Shown here: positions 1 to 10,562 of the stretch, one piece after another | How the letters are laid out: each line of letters opens with the position of its first letter | How positions within the stretch are numbered: position 1 is the stretch's first letter | From: Coprococcus sp. | Lineage (GTDB): Bacteria > Bacillota_A > Clostridia > Lachnospirales > Lachnospiraceae | NCBI GenBank assembly: GCA_017624085.1 | Contig: JAGANU010000002.1 | Span: 1-42,188 of the forward strand | Length of the DNA: 42,188 nucleotides | Direction: 5' to 3' | The notes under the pieces: model-generated | Told to the model about the DNA's origin: nothing | What the model saw: the letters and a program-made list of their open reading frames with translations, nothing else | Database searches by the model: none | Made by a program: the position numbers and the translations under genes

Positions 1-170
1 ATTATGCAAAATTTTCCGGCAATCCATTAATCCTGCCGAAAAAACCTTAAAATAATAAAATACAAAATATAACACGATGTAACTTATTATTTGGGAAAAC
101 AAAAAACATATACATCACACACATACAACACAATCCACTTTATCTAAATCATGATTTTTTCAATTAACAT

Positions 171-355
171 AATGTTATCAACAAAATGTTTATAATGTGT
201 TGATAACATTTTATTTATGCAAAATTTTTATTAAAAACCCTTTGTTTTAATGGATTTCTTATGTTTATAACATACAAACATTATTTATAAACACATTTAC
301 ATAATACCTGAAATACATTTCTTATGATAAGTTATTATAAACATAATTATAAACA
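171..355. other. oriC left part: DnaA-box cluster upstream of dnaA
   Basis: Seven 9-mers close to the DnaA box consensus TTATCCACA lie here. TTATCAACA occurs at 175-183 (+) and 198-206 (-), and TTATAAACA at 187-195 (-), 262-270 (-), 285-293 (+), 335-343 (+) and 347-355 (+). The first and third form the arms of a perfect 13-bp inverted repeat (171-183 / 198-210). The rest of 1-655 is very AT-rich with no credible gene. Clustering next to dnaA, together with a second cluster after it, fits a bipartite Bacillus/Clostridium-type origin. Box identity is seen; origin function is inferred. Confidence 0.8.
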
Positions 356-567
356 CCCAGGCGAACGACAAAACCAACAGATGAAAACATATTATATAAT
401 TTGTAAATTCATCTCTATAAAAATAACATCAAATAATTATTGAAATTTTATATCTTATTCAATATTTTCTCCCATAACAGACAAAAATGGTTCTTACGTG
501 TACCTACACGTAGATAACATAAACAACTCAAATAACGCAAATATTCTTGTTTTTGACTGTTATATGC

Positions 568-596
568 TTGAAATAGACTGCCGTTTATTATAAAAT
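568..596 (+). promoter_or_regulatory. Putative sigma-A promoter of dnaA
   Basis: A -35-like TTGAAA (568-573) is followed after 17 bases by a -10-like TAAAAT (591-596). This lies about 60 bases before the dnaA start, which has the ribosome-binding site AGAAAGGA at 641-648. The match is moderate in a very AT-rich background. Confidence 0.45.
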
Positions 597-655
597 ATAG
601 AATGTATTATTATTAATAAGTAGATATATTTTTTTACATTAGAAAGGAATTCACA

Positions 656-2020
656 ATGAAAGAATTAATAGTGGCCAACTGGAGAGAAATCTGTGAAGCA
701 TTGGAAAATGACCACAAGATTTCCCACATGATGGTACATACATGGATTGAACCCTTAACCTTATATTCTGTAGAGGATAATAAGCTCTATTTTACCCTTG
801 ATGAAAAGTATGGAGAAAGAGGAGTTCAATTTTTAAAGGATAAAATTTTTGACATTTATCTGGAAGCCGTTATCAGAGAAATGTTTCAGGATGATACCTT
901 ACAGGTATTCTTTACTATTGAAAGTCAGATGAAAAAGGCAGAAAAGCTTTCTTCCACCACAGAAGAATATGATGAGGTAGTCAGCAAAAGCAATTTAAGA
1001 CCTGACTATACATTTGAAAACTTTATAGTTGGTGAAAGTAACAAGCATGCTCATGCCACATGTCTTGCAGTTGCAGATTCCCCTGGTCAGGATAAATTTA
1101 ATCCACTCTTTTTATATGGTGGTTCAGGACTTGGAAAAACTCATCTTATGCAGTCAATTGCTCATTACATATTGCAGCATGATCCTACTAAGAAGGTTCT
1201 CTATGTTCCATCAAATCAATTCACTAATGAGATTATTGAAGCAATAGCAAAAAAGAAGACTGAAGATTTTAGAAAAAAATATAGAAAGGTGGATGTACTT
1301 CTTATTGATGATATTCAATATCTTATAGGAAAAGATGCAACCCAGAATGAATTTTTTGATACCTTTAATGCTCTCCATGACGAAGGAAAACAGATCATTC
1401 TTTCTTCTGATAAGCCTCCTAAAGAAATAAAAACATTAGATGAGAGATACCGATCAAGATTTGAATGGGGAGTTCCTATTGATATTCATGCACCTGATTA
1501 TGAAACCCGTATGGCTATCTTAAAGAATAAGGCAGAGCTAAAGGGTCTCAAGAATATAGGGGAAAACATATTTGAATACATTGCCAACAATATTACCTAC
1601 AATGTGCGTGAGCTTGAAGGAGCACTAAATAAGCTGTGTGTATATTCTGATCTCGGCAATACTCAGATTACGGAAGAGCTTGCTAAAAATGTATTAAGAG
1701 ACTTTGTATCAAAGGAATCGAAAATGACAATCACTCCTACTCTTATTATTAACACAGTATCTGAACACATGAATATATCTGTGGACGATATTGTATCCAG
1801 CAAGAGAAGTCAGGATATAGCTACCGCCAGACAGATAGCAATGTATCTGTGTAGAAAATACACTGACAAGGGTCTAAAGAGTATAGGAGATTCCTTTGGT
1901 GGAAAGGATCACTCAACTGTATACAGCAATATACAGAAGGTTGAGGAAAAAATTGAGAAGGATGCTGAATTTGCAGATAAGGTTCATGTAATCATTAAGA
2001 AGCTTAATCCACAAAACTAA
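656..2020 (+). CDS. dnaA: Chromosomal replication initiator DnaA
   Basis: DnaA is the AAA+ ATPase that binds DnaA boxes and opens the origin. The 454-residue protein has the family layout: an N-terminal oligomerisation/helicase-loading domain (about 1-85), a short linker, an AAA+ core with Walker A GGSGLGKT (155-162) and Walker B VLLIDDIQ (214-221), and a C-terminal helix-turn-helix carrying the DnaA signature, which ends GGKDHSTV (usually RDHSTV or RDHTTV). The length is normal. The ATG start follows AGAAAGGA by 7 bases. It lies between two DnaA-box clusters, so it is probably autoregulated, as is known for this family. It is first in the dnaA-dnaN-yaaA-recF-gyrBA order. Confidence 0.99.
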   Translation: MKELIVANWREICEALENDHKISHMMVHTWIEPLTLYSVEDNKLYFTLDEKYGERGVQFLKDKIFDIYLEAVIREMFQDDTLQVFFTIESQMKKAEKLSSTTEEYDEVVSKSNLRPDYTFENFIVGESNKHAHATCLAVADSPGQDKFNPLFLYGGSGLGKTHLMQSIAHYILQHDPTKKVLYVPSNQFTNEIIEAIAKKKTEDFRKKYRKVDVLLIDDIQYLIGKDATQNEFFDTFNALHDEGKQIILSSDKPPKEIKTLDERYRSRFEWGVPIDIHAPDYETRMAILKNKAELKGLKNIGENIFEYIANNITYNVRELEGALNKLCVYSDLGNTQITEELAKNVLRDFVSKESKMTITPTLIINTVSEHMNISVDDIVSSKRSQDIATARQIAMYLCRKYTDKGLKSIGDSFGGKDHSTVYSNIQKVEEKIEKDAEFADKVHVIIKKLNPQN

Positions 2021-2023
2021 CAG

Positions 2024-2347
2024 TTATCAACATTTTATAAAATTATATGTTGTTCAACTATAAACATAACATGTTTGAATTTTTTTATATGATTGTTATT
2101 TTGTTTTTATAACTTTGTTTTTTTAATTTTTACCATTTTCTGTGATTTTGTGTAATGTTGATAACGGATTATTTAACAACATCAATTTTTTGTTTATTAA
2201 CATGGCTACATAATTGCCAAGTCCTTATAAAATATGATGTTTTTTCAGTTTCAACACTATAAAAATTACTACTACTATTACTACTAATTATTTTAATATA
2301 TATATATTTTCGCTCGCTGCGAATGAGACTATTATGTGTTATCAACA
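2024..2347. other. oriC right part: DnaA boxes, DnaA-trios and AT-rich unwinding region
   Basis: The 361-base dnaA-dnaN gap holds TTATCAACA boxes at 2024-2032 (+), 2156-2164 (-) and 2339-2347 (+), and a one-mismatch box at 2058-2066. A degenerate box (2248-2256, 7 of 9 matches) is followed by a triplet run at 2269-2286, CTA CTA CTA TTA CTA CTA, read on the other strand as 3'-GAT/AAT trios. An AT-only stretch follows (about 2286-2310), then a small GC-rich patch near 2311-2320. This order (box, trios, AT-rich) is the one described for the Bacillus subtilis unwinding element. The motifs are seen; the role is inferred from that known system. Confidence 0.8.
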
Positions 2348-2381
2348 TAATGTTTAGTCGGGAAAGGAGTTAATAAAAAAC

Positions 2382-3485
2382 ATGAATATTTCTATTAGAA
2401 AATCAAATCTTATGCAGGGCATAAATATTGTATCTAAAGCAGTATCAAATAAATCAACTCATCCTATTCTTTCTTGCATACTTGTGGAGGCTTCAAACGG
2501 AATAATAAAGCTTACTGCAAATGATATGGAGATAGGAATAGAAACTTTTATAGATGGTACTGTAATAGAGGATGGAAAGGTAGCTCTTGAAGCTAAGCTT
2601 TTCTCAGATTTTATTCGAAAGCTTCCAGATAGTGAAATAATTATTCAGACAGACAGCAACTATAAAACACTTATTAAATGTGAAAGACTGGAGTTTAATA
2701 TTCCAGGAAAATCAGGGGATGATTTTTCTGTTCTTCCTACTGTTTTAAAAGATAAATGTATAACGATCTCCCAGCATTCACTCAGAGAGGTTATCAATCA
2801 GACAATATTCTCTATATCAGACAATGAAAATAATAAGCTTATGACAGGAGAGCTCTTCGAGGTTTCAAATAACAGGCTTAGTGTTGTATCTCTGGATGGT
2901 CATAGAATCTCTATAAGATATATTGAGCTTAATGGAGAGAATTCAGATATTAAGGTTGTAGTACCGGGCAAGTCTTTAAGTGATATAAGCAAGATTATGA
3001 CCGGAGGAGTAGAAGATAATGTAAATATTTATTTTACAGACAATAATATATTGTTTGAGTTTGACAATACAAAGGTAGTTTCCAGACTTATTGAGGGTGA
3101 GTATTTCAGAATAGCTCATATGCTCTTAATTGATTACCAGATAAAGATGAGAATAAATAAGAAGGAGCTTCTTGACAGCTTGGATAGAGCAACTCTTCTT
3201 ATTAAGGATTCTGATAAGAAGCCTATAAAGCTTAATATTGAGAATGATACACTTGGTCTTACAATAACTTCCCTCATAGGCTCTCTCAATGAAGAGATTG
3301 ATATAGAAAAGGAAGGAAATAATCTAGCTATCGGCTTTAATCCAAAGTTTATAATTGATGCCCTTAGAGTAATTGATAATGATTATGTAACAATGTTCTT
3401 TAACAATGCAAAAGCTCCATGTGTAATCAGAGATGATGAGTCAACGTATATTTATCTCATTCTTCCAATGGGCATAAATGAGTAA
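2382..3485 (+). CDS. dnaN: DNA polymerase III beta subunit (sliding clamp)
   Basis: The beta clamp is a ring-shaped dimer that tethers DNA polymerase III to DNA. The 367-residue protein has the usual length for three repeated clamp domains. It opens with an N-terminal segment resembling the family (NISIRKSNLMQGINIVSKAV) and contains a typical linker region with SVVSLDGHRISIR. It ends with a C-terminal ILPMGINE, matching the P-M-R/G tail at the partner-binding pocket. The ATG follows GGAAAGGAG. The position directly after dnaA and the origin is the standard location. Confidence 0.97.
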   Translation: MNISIRKSNLMQGINIVSKAVSNKSTHPILSCILVEASNGIIKLTANDMEIGIETFIDGTVIEDGKVALEAKLFSDFIRKLPDSEIIIQTDSNYKTLIKCERLEFNIPGKSGDDFSVLPTVLKDKCITISQHSLREVINQTIFSISDNENNKLMTGELFEVSNNRLSVVSLDGHRISIRYIELNGENSDIKVVVPGKSLSDISKIMTGGVEDNVNIYFTDNNILFEFDNTKVVSRLIEGEYFRIAHMLLIDYQIKMRINKKELLDSLDRATLLIKDSDKKPIKLNIENDTLGLTITSLIGSLNEEIDIEKEGNNLAIGFNPKFIIDALRVIDNDYVTMFFNNAKAPCVIRDDESTYIYLILPMGINE

Positions 3486-3499
3486 GAAGAGGTGATAGT

Positions 3500-3709
3500 G
3501 TGGAGATTATTAAATTAAGAGAGGATTATATTAAGCTTGGACAGGCACTTAAGGCAGCAGGCTTTGTTGACACAGGACTTGATGCAAAGGAAGTTATCGT
3601 TCAGGGACTTGTAGTTGTGAACGGAGAAATAGAGACACGTCGCGGAAGAAAGCTTTATGATGGTGATGAAGTTGAATTTGACGGTGACAAAATAAGTATC
3701 CAGAAATAG
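3500..3709 (+). CDS. yaaA: S4-domain RNA-binding protein YaaA
   Basis: A small (69 aa) protein with an S4-like RNA-binding fold. It shows the run LKAAGFVDTGLDAKEVIVQG followed by VVVNGEIETRRGRKLYDGDEVEFDG, typical of the S4 family found between dnaN and recF. It starts at GTG 3500, preceded by AAGAGGTGA, and begins 14 bases after the dnaN stop, so co-transcription is likely. The B. subtilis counterpart has been linked to ribosome assembly (established knowledge of the family); nothing in this sequence adds to that. Confidence 0.9.
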   Translation: MEIIKLREDYIKLGQALKAAGFVDTGLDAKEVIVQGLVVVNGEIETRRGRKLYDGDEVEFDGDKISIQK

Positions 3710-3757
3710 TACAGCTGTATTAAGCTTTAAAGAAGAAGTCTGTTGTAGGTGAAGGGT

Positions 3758-4858
3758 ATGTATGTAGAATCTATTGAGCTTAGCAATTACAGAAATTACA
3801 GCAATGTAATAGTAGAATTTGGAAAAAATACAAATATACTTTACGGTAACAATGCTCAGGGAAAAACAAATATATTGGAATCTATATATATGGCTGCAAC
3901 TACAAAATCCCACAGAGGATCGAAGGATAAGGATGTAGTAAAGCTTGGAGAAGATGAAAGCCACATAAGACTGTTTTTAAAAAAGAGAGACATATCCCAT
4001 AAGATAGATATGCATTTACGAAAAAACAGAAACAAGGGTGTAGCTATAGATGGTCTTGCCATAAGAAGAGCGGCTGAGTTATATGGAATGTTAAATGTTA
4101 TATTTTTTTCTCCTGAGGATTTGTCAATTATAAAAAATGGTCCGGCGGAGAGAAGAAGATTTATGGATCAGGAGCTGTGTCAGATAAGCAGACTGTATTA
4201 TCAGAATCTTTCTTCATATAACAGGATTTTAAATCAGAGAAATAATCTGCTAAAACAGATTTACTATAACAAAGGTCTTATGGATACCATTGATGTGTGG
4301 AATGCACAGCTTGTGGATTATGGTTCAAGAATTGTAAGAGAGAGAAGAAATTTTATAAATATGATGAATGAGATTATATCTGACATTCATGGAAGACTTA
4401 CCTCCGGAAGGGAACATTTGAAGATTGTCTACGAATGTAATGCCGGTGAGGATGAGTTTGAAAAAATTCTTTCTGAAAAGCTGGATATGGATATTAAGTA
4501 TTCCAGTACACAGTCAGGTCCACACAGAGATGATATAAGTTTTCTGATAAATGGAATCGATGTAAGAAAGTATGGTTCTCAGGGACAGCAAAGAACCGTA
4601 GCACTGTCATTGAAGATGGCTGAAATAAAGCTTGTAAAAAAAATAATAAATGATAGTCCTATATTACTTTTAGATGATGTTATGAGTGAGTTAGATACGG
4701 ACAGAAGAAATGCACTTCTTGAAGAAATAAAGGATATACAGACTATTATAACCTGTACGGGATATGATGAGTTTATAAAGGAACAGATAGTAATTAATAA
4801 CGTGTACAGTGTAGTTGAAGGTACAGCTACCAAAGTAGAAACGGAGGAATATCAATAA
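3758..4858 (+). CDS. recF: DNA replication and repair protein RecF
   Basis: RecF is an SMC-like ATPase that loads RecA at gapped DNA with RecO and RecR. The 366-residue protein has Walker A GNNAQGKT near residue 30, the ABC-type signature [16 protein letters not shown], and Walker [13 protein letters not shown] near the C-terminus. I chose ATG 3758 ([14 protein letters not shown], the family's usual beginning) over an in-frame GTG three codons upstream at 3749, because AGGTGAAGG lies at the right distance. Its stop overlaps the gyrB start by one base (TAATG), indicating translational coupling. Confidence 0.98.
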   Translation: MYVESIELSNYRNYSNVIVEFGKNTNILYGNNAQGKTNILESIYMAATTKSHRGSKDKDVVKLGEDESHIRLFLKKRDISHKIDMHLRKNRNKGVAIDGLAIRRAAELYGMLNVIFFSPEDLSIIKNGPAERRRFMDQELCQISRLYYQNLSSYNRILNQRNNLLKQIYYNKGLMDTIDVWNAQLVDYGSRIVRERRNFINMMNEIISDIHGRLTSGREHLKIVYECNAGEDEFEKILSEKLDMDIKYSSTQSGPHRDDISFLINGIDVRKYGSQGQQRTVALSLKMAEIKLVKKIINDSPILLLDDVMSELDTDRRNALLEEIKDIQTIITCTGYDEFIKEQIVINNVYSVVEGTATKVETEEYQ

Positions 4859-6777
4859 TGGAAAACGATAACTACGAAGCTGAACAGATACAGGTCTTAG
4901 AGGGACTGGAGGCAGTAAGAAAAAGACCTGGTATGTACATAGGAAGTACGTCATCCACAGGACTGCATCATCTTGTATATGAGATTGTTGACAACTCAGT
5001 AGACGAGGCGCTTGCAGGATTCTGCTCCCATATACAGGTTTTTATCAATGAGGACAATTCAATTACCGTTATAGATAACGGAAGAGGAATTCCTGTAGGA
5101 ATTCATAAAAAACAGGGTATACCGGCAGTAGAGGTTGTATTTACCATACTTCATGCAGGAGGAAAGTTTGGCGGTGGAGGCTATAAGGTATCAGGTGGTC
5201 TTCACGGAGTAGGAGCTTCGGTTGTAAATGCTTTATCTACATGGCTGGAAGTAGAAATAACGAGAGACGGAAAAATATATAAGCAGAGATATGAAAGAGG
5301 AAAGGTAATGTACAAGCTCAAGGTCATAGGTGATGCACCGGAGGGAGCTTCAGGTACAAAGGTAACATTTCTTCCTGATCATACAATATTTGATGATAAT
5401 GTATATGATTATGATATATTGAGAAACAGACTTCGTGAGATGGCTTTTCTTACAAAGGGACTTAAGATAACTCTTACAGACAGGAGAATTACTCCTGAGA
5501 AGGAAAGGTCCTTCCACTACGAGGGAGGAATAAAAGAGTTTGTATCATACCTCAACAGACATAGAGATCCTTTATATGGGGAAGTAATTTACTGCGAGGG
5601 CATGAGAGATGGAATAAGTGTGGAGGTAGCTCTTCAGCACAACGATTCCTATAATGAATCAACCTACAGCTTTGTAAACAATATTAATACTCCTGAGGGA
5701 GGAACTCATCTTACAGGATTTAAGGCAGCCATTACAAAGGTGTTCAATGATTATGCAAGAAAAAATAACATATTAAAGGAGAAGGATGATAATCTGTCGG
5801 GAGATGACTTAAGAGAGGGACTTGCAGCTATCATCTCAATAAAGATAGGAGAGCCACAGTTTGAGGGTCAGACAAAGCAAAAGCTTGGTAATTCAGAGGC
5901 AAGACCTGCTGTGGAGAGTGTTGTAACAGAACAGCTTACATATTATCTTGAGCAAAATCCTCAGATTGCAAAGATAATAGTAAATAAAGCGGCTCTCGCC
6001 CAGAGAGCAAGAATAGCAGCCAGAAAGGCCAGGGATGTTGCCAGAAAGGCTAATCTTTCAGATAACATGGCATTACCGGGAAAGCTTGCAGACTGCTCCG
6101 ATAAGGATCCAAAAAACTGTGAGATTTATATAGTAGAGGGTGACTCTGCGGGAGGATCAGCTAAAACTGCCAGATCTAGGGCAACACAGGCTATTCTTCC
6201 ATTAAGGGGAAAGATACTCAATGTTGAGAAGGCCAGAATAGATAAGATACTCGGAAACGAAGAAATAAAGGCCATGATAACAGCATTTGGTACAGGAATT
6301 CATGAGAATTTCAATATTGAAAAGCTCAGATATAACAAGATTATCATTATGACAGATGCGGACGTTGATGGTGCTCATATTTCAACACTTCTTTTAACCT
6401 TCTTTTACAGATTTATGCCGGATCTTATAAGAAAGGGACATGTGTACCTTGCACAGCCACCTCTCTATAAGCTGGAGAAGAATAAGAAGATATGGTACGC
6501 ATACAGCGATGATGAGTTAAACAGCATCTTAGATGAGGTTGGAAGAGATTCCAGCAACAAAATTCAGAGATATAAGGGTCTCGGTGAGATGGATGCAGAG
6601 CAGCTGTGGGAGACTACTATGGATCCTGAGAAAAGAATACTCCTCAGAGTTGCCATTGATGACGATGATGAATCAGAAATTGATATGACATTTAACATTC
6701 TTATGGGTGATAAGGTAGAACCAAGAAGAGAGTTTATTGAGACAAATGCTAAATATGTAAAGAATCTTGATGTTTAA
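4858..6777 (+). CDS. gyrB: DNA gyrase subunit B
   Basis: GyrB is the ATPase subunit of gyrase, which introduces negative supercoils. The 639-residue protein has a GHKL ATPase domain ([13 protein letters not shown], then [13 protein letters not shown] and [15 protein letters not shown]), a transducer domain, and a TOPRIM domain. TOPRIM carries EGDSAGG (E427) and TDADVDG (D500, D502, D504) as the Mg-binding residues. The C-terminal tail has the standard [18 protein letters not shown] motif. The length is that of the short Gram-positive form. It overlaps recF by one base and is followed by gyrA after 23 bases. Confidence 0.99.
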   Translation: MENDNYEAEQIQVLEGLEAVRKRPGMYIGSTSSTGLHHLVYEIVDNSVDEALAGFCSHIQVFINEDNSITVIDNGRGIPVGIHKKQGIPAVEVVFTILHAGGKFGGGGYKVSGGLHGVGASVVNALSTWLEVEITRDGKIYKQRYERGKVMYKLKVIGDAPEGASGTKVTFLPDHTIFDDNVYDYDILRNRLREMAFLTKGLKITLTDRRITPEKERSFHYEGGIKEFVSYLNRHRDPLYGEVIYCEGMRDGISVEVALQHNDSYNESTYSFVNNINTPEGGTHLTGFKAAITKVFNDYARKNNILKEKDDNLSGDDLREGLAAIISIKIGEPQFEGQTKQKLGNSEARPAVESVVTEQLTYYLEQNPQIAKIIVNKAALAQRARIAARKARDVARKANLSDNMALPGKLADCSDKDPKNCEIYIVEGDSAGGSAKTARSRATQAILPLRGKILNVEKARIDKILGNEEIKAMITAFGTGIHENFNIEKLRYNKIIIMTDADVDGAHISTLLLTFFYRFMPDLIRKGHVYLAQPPLYKLEKNKKIWYAYSDDELNSILDEVGRDSSNKIQRYKGLGEMDAEQLWETTMDPEKRILLRVAIDDDDESEIDMTFNILMGDKVEPRREFIETNAKYVKNLDV

Positions 6778-6800
6778 TCAGGAGAAAGGAAAATCTGAAA

Positions 6801-9296
6801 ATGGATGATGATAAGATTTTTGATAAAGTAGATGAAGTTGGTCTTAAAAAGACAATGGAGAGATCATACATAGATTACGCTATGAGTGTAATTGCAGCCA
6901 GAGCTCTTCCTGATATAAGGGATGGACTTAAGCCTGTTCAGAGAAGAATACTTCATTCTATGATAGAGCTTAACAATGGTCCGGACAAGCCACACAGAAA
7001 GTGTGCCCGTATTGTGGGTGATACAATGGGTAAATATCATCCTCATGGAGACAGTTCTATATATGAGGCACTTGTAAAGCTTGCTCAGGAATGGAATACA
7101 AGATATCCTCTCGTGGATGGACATGGAAATTTTGGTTCTGTTGATGGTGACCATGCTGCTGCCATGCGATATACAGAGGCAAGACTTTCCAAGATATCAA
7201 TGGAGATGATGGCAGATATCAACAAAGATACTGTAGATTTTGTTCCTAACTTTGATGGTACAGAGAAGGAACCTACAGTACTTCCATCACGTTATCCTAA
7301 CCTATTAGTCAATGGAACATCAGGTATCGCAGTAGGTATGGCCACCAATATTCCACCACATAATTTGAAGGAAACCATTGATGCAACTATCAAAATTATT
7401 GATAACAGGGTGGAAGAAGGCAGAGAAACAGAGATTGATGAGATTATGGAAATCATCAAAGGCCCTGATTTTCCTACAGGTGCACAGATTCTTGGCAGAC
7501 AGGGAATTAACGATGCCTATAGAACCGGAAGAGGTAAGATAAAGGTCCGTGCTATCACAGAAATCGAAACAATGAACAATGGAAAGCCGAGAATTATTGT
7601 TAGTGAGCTTCCATATATGGTCAACAAAGCTCTTCTGATTAAGAATATGGTAGAGCTTGTGAAGAACAAGAAAATTGATGGTATCACTGATATAAGAGAT
7701 GAGTCATCAAGAGAGGGAATGAGAATTGTCATAGAGCTCAGAAAGGATGTAAATGCAAATGTAATCTTAAATCAGCTCTTCAAGCATACACAGCTCCAGG
7801 ATACATTTGGATGTATCATGCTTGCCCTTGTTGACGGTGTACCTAAGATTCTTAACATTAAGGATATGCTGGGCTACTATCTCAAGCATCAGGAGGAGGT
7901 CGTTACAAGAAGAACGAAATATGACCTCAATAAGGCAGAGGAGAGAGCTCATATCTTACAGGGATATCTTATCGCTCTAGACAACATTGATGAGGTTATA
8001 TCCATCATTAGAAATTCAAAAAATGTAGGAGAGGCTAAGGTAAAGCTCATTGAGAGATTTGGTCTTACGGAAGCCCAGTCTGCTGCCATAGTAGATATGA
8101 GACTTCGTGCTCTTACAGGCTTGGAAAGAGAAAAGATTGAGAGCGAGTACAACGAGCTTATTGCCAAAATAGCAGAGTACAAGGCAATACTTGCTGATGA
8201 AAATAAGCTTCTTGGGGTAATTAAGGAGGAGCTCACAGTAATTTCTGAAAAGTTTGGCGACGAGAGAAGAACAACAATTACTGCTTACACAGATGATATA
8301 ACAGATGAGGAGCTTATAAAGAGAGAGGAGATCGTTATCTCTATGACGAAGCTCGGTTATATAAAGAGAATGCCAAGAGATACATTTAAGGTACAGAACA
8401 GAGGCGGTAAGGGAATAAAGGGTATGATGACCATTGATAACGACATTATCAATGAAATATTCCTTACAAATACCCACAACTATATTATGTTCTTTACAAA
8501 CATGGGAAGAGTATACAGAATGAAGGGCTACGAGATTCCTGAATCCGGAAGAAATGCAAGAGGCGTTGCAATCGTAAATCTTCTTCAGCTGCTTCCTGAG
8601 GAGAAGGTTACAGCTATTATTCCTATTGCCGGCTTTGATAAAAAGTATCTTATGATGGCAACAAAGAATGGTATTGTGAAGAAGACGAAGATAGAAGCAT
8701 TTGGCAACATAAGAAAGACAGGACTTGCGGCCATAACCTTAAATGAGGGTGATGAGCTTATCGAGGTAAAGGCTACAAGCGGAGAAAACGATATATTCCT
8801 CATGACAAAGAAGGGAATGTGTATAAGATTTAATGAAGCCTGCGTCAGAGATACCGGTCGTTCTTCCATGGGAGTTCGCGGTATAAGGTGCTACAACAAT
8901 GATGAGGTTATAGCAATGCAGCTTGATGTTCAGGGTGATGATATTCTGTTTGTTACATCGAAGGGTATGGGCAAGAGAACAGAGCTTTCCGAATTCTCAG
9001 CACAGCTGCGAGGAGGAAAGGGTGTAAAATGTTATAAGATTACCCAAAAGACAGGAGATATAGTAAGTGCAAAGGCTGTAACGAACGACCATGATATTAT
9101 GATGATGACAAATGAAGGAATCATGATCAGAATGCACTGCTCTGACATACCGGTTATCGGAAGAGTTACATCAGGTGTAAAGCTTATGAACGTAGGTAAC
9201 GGTGAGAGTACCGTTGTTGCTTCTGTGGCTAAGCTTCAGAGAAGCGAGGAGGAAGATACAGTCGAGATATCTGATGAGTCTGATACGGAGGAATAA
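6801..9296 (+). CDS. gyrA: DNA gyrase subunit A
   Basis: GyrA cuts and reseals DNA and wraps it around its C-terminal domain. The 831-residue protein has the winged-helix region, with catalytic Tyr124 in [10 protein letters not shown]. The GyrA box [10 protein letters not shown] begins at residue 532, and six-bladed beta-pinwheel repeats follow to an acidic tail ([16 protein letters not shown]). The GyrA box identifies it as gyrase rather than topoisomerase IV. In the quinolone-determining region it has Ser85 and Glu89, equivalent to E. coli Ser83 and Asp87, so there is no obvious resistance change. The start follows AGGAGAAAGGAAA. Confidence 0.99.
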   Translation: MDDDKIFDKVDEVGLKKTMERSYIDYAMSVIAARALPDIRDGLKPVQRRILHSMIELNNGPDKPHRKCARIVGDTMGKYHPHGDSSIYEALVKLAQEWNTRYPLVDGHGNFGSVDGDHAAAMRYTEARLSKISMEMMADINKDTVDFVPNFDGTEKEPTVLPSRYPNLLVNGTSGIAVGMATNIPPHNLKETIDATIKIIDNRVEEGRETEIDEIMEIIKGPDFPTGAQILGRQGINDAYRTGRGKIKVRAITEIETMNNGKPRIIVSELPYMVNKALLIKNMVELVKNKKIDGITDIRDESSREGMRIVIELRKDVNANVILNQLFKHTQLQDTFGCIMLALVDGVPKILNIKDMLGYYLKHQEEVVTRRTKYDLNKAEERAHILQGYLIALDNIDEVISIIRNSKNVGEAKVKLIERFGLTEAQSAAIVDMRLRALTGLEREKIESEYNELIAKIAEYKAILADENKLLGVIKEELTVISEKFGDERRTTITAYTDDITDEELIKREEIVISMTKLGYIKRMPRDTFKVQNRGGKGIKGMMTIDNDIINEIFLTNTHNYIMFFTNMGRVYRMKGYEIPESGRNARGVAIVNLLQLLPEEKVTAIIPIAGFDKKYLMMATKNGIVKKTKIEAFGNIRKTGLAAITLNEGDELIEVKATSGENDIFLMTKKGMCIRFNEACVRDTGRSSMGVRGIRCYNNDEVIAMQLDVQGDDILFVTSKGMGKRTELSEFSAQLRGGKGVKCYKITQKTGDIVSAKAVTNDHDIMMMTNEGIMIRMHCSDIPVIGRVTSGVKLMNVGNGESTVVASVAKLQRSEEEDTVEISDESDTEE

Positions 9297-9355
9297 TGTT
9301 AATAGGTAATAAAGGAAAAATTAGCTCTTAGCTTGACTTAGATGGGGGTCAAAAT

Positions 9356-9640
9356 ATGAATGTGATTGAAGGTACTGTCTATGGGTTCTACAGACTCATA
9401 GAAGTGGTCAGAAGCTCATCCACAACAGAGGAAGTGACTGAGACCTGGATTGAAAAGATTGTTGAAGGGGTAAATAAATCATCTCAGATTTCTTATAATA
9501 TTAAGGATATTATTTACATACTTATTGCCATGATTATTGTTGTAGCCATATTTACGTTTACACTGCAGGTATTTAAGTTTTTTAGAGACAGACGAGATCC
9601 AAATTATAAGAAGAATGATGATACCTTTCTTGACGACTGA
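9356..9640 (+). CDS. Small single-pass membrane protein of unknown function
   Basis: I do not recognise this 94-residue protein. It has a polar N-terminal half with Ser/Thr/Glu-rich stretches, one hydrophobic span at about residues 50-72 (DIIYILIAMIIVVAIFTFTL), then a basic flank and an acidic tail (KKNDDTFLDD). This suggests a single-pass protein with its charged C-terminus in the cytoplasm. The start is preceded only by a weak GGGGGT. It lies 59 bases after gyrA and 20 before the fumarase alpha gene, so it may share their transcript. Coding is supported by spacing and the clean membrane pattern, not by homology. Confidence 0.65.
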   Translation: MNVIEGTVYGFYRLIEVVRSSSTTEEVTETWIEKIVEGVNKSSQISYNIKDIIYILIAMIIVVAIFTFTLQVFKFFRDRRDPNYKKNDDTFLDD

Positions 9641-9660
9641 AAGAATAAGATGGCGGTGAT

Positions 9661-10506
9661 ATGATGAGAAACATTTCGGCAGAAGAAATTACAAAAAACG
9701 TAAAAGAGATGTGTATTCTTGCAAATATACATTTGTCAGAGGATATGGAAAAGGCAGTTCGGGATTCTGTTTTGCTTGAGGACAGTGCTCTTGGAAAGCA
9801 GATATTAGGTCAGCTCTGCGAGAATCTTGATGTAGCCGGGGAAAATGATATTCCAATCTGCCAGGATACAGGAATGGCTGTGTTTTTTGTAAATATTGGA
9901 CAGGATGTTCATGTAGAGGGAATGAATATTACTGATGCGATAAACGAAGGCGTGAGACAGGGATATACGGAAGGGTATCTTAGAAAGTCTGTGGTAAAGG
10001 ACCCTCTTATAAGGGAAAATACAAAGGACAATACGCCTGCAATTATTCATTACGATATTGTTCCCGGAGAGAATATCGAGATTACCATAGCTCCAAAGGG
10101 CTTTGGCAGCGAGAATATGAGTAAGGTGTATATGCTAAAGCCTGCAGATGGTGAGGAAGGTGTGAAGGCAGCGGTTCTTCAGGCTGTAAGGGATGCGGGA
10201 CCAAATGCATGTCCACCGGTGTTTGTAGGCGTGGGCTTAGGCGGAGATTTTGAGTTGGCAGCAAAGCTTGCAAAGAAGGCACTCACAAGAAAGGTTGGAA
10301 TGCATTCAGACAAGGAGCATATTGCAAGAATAGAGAAGGAACTTCTTGAAGCAATAAACGAAACAGGAATTGGTCCCGGAGGTCTTGGCGGAAGAGTTAC
10401 TGCTCTTGCAGTAAATATTGAAACCTATGCAACACATATTGCAGGTATGCCACTTGCAGTAAATATGTGCTGTCATGTAAACAGACATGTAACGAGAGTT
10501 CTGTAA
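9661..10506 (+). CDS. Fumarate hydratase, class I, alpha subunit (Fe-S)
   Basis: This is the N-terminal-domain subunit of the oxygen-sensitive [4Fe-4S] hydro-lyase that interconverts fumarate and malate. The 281-residue protein carries the three cluster cysteines in their normal settings: Cys67 in PICQDTG, Cys184 in GPNACPPVFVG, and Cys270 or Cys271 in AVNMCCH. Tartrate dehydratase alpha is a close relative and cannot be fully excluded. The start may be ATG 9661 or the adjacent ATG 9664, both after GGCGGTGAT. The matching beta subunit is not adjacent; it lies at 12376-12999, beyond a membrane-protein gene. Confidence 0.9.
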   Translation: MMRNISAEEITKNVKEMCILANIHLSEDMEKAVRDSVLLEDSALGKQILGQLCENLDVAGENDIPICQDTGMAVFFVNIGQDVHVEGMNITDAINEGVRQGYTEGYLRKSVVKDPLIRENTKDNTPAIIHYDIVPGENIEITIAPKGFGSENMSKVYMLKPADGEEGVKAAVLQAVRDAGPNACPPVFVGVGLGGDFELAAKLAKKALTRKVGMHSDKEHIARIEKELLEAINETGIGPGGLGGRVTALAVNIETYATHIAGMPLAVNMCCHVNRHVTRVL

Positions 10507-10562
10507 AATGTATTGAAATATATTGTCAATATCGGTCTTAAAGAGTATATGGGTAAAGTAAT

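Noticed and set aside
362..371. Spo0A-like box (TTTGTCGTT on the minus strand) before dnaA
   Set aside because: Two mismatches from the core TGTCGAA; such matches are expected by chance.
3515..3964. 149-residue minus-strand ORF across yaaA and recF
   Set aside because: Covered by two well-supported genes on the other strand; no motif and no start signal.
8016..8477. 153-residue minus-strand ORF inside gyrA
   Set aside because: It is an antisense reading of a highly conserved gene and has Ser/Tyr/Leu-rich composition typical of shadows.
10548..10562. Upstream ATG for the DUF4153-like gene
   Set aside because: The ATG at 10548 reads in frame but has no better ribosome site. The adjacent ATG at 10563 gives the more natural N-terminus, though neither start is strongly supported.
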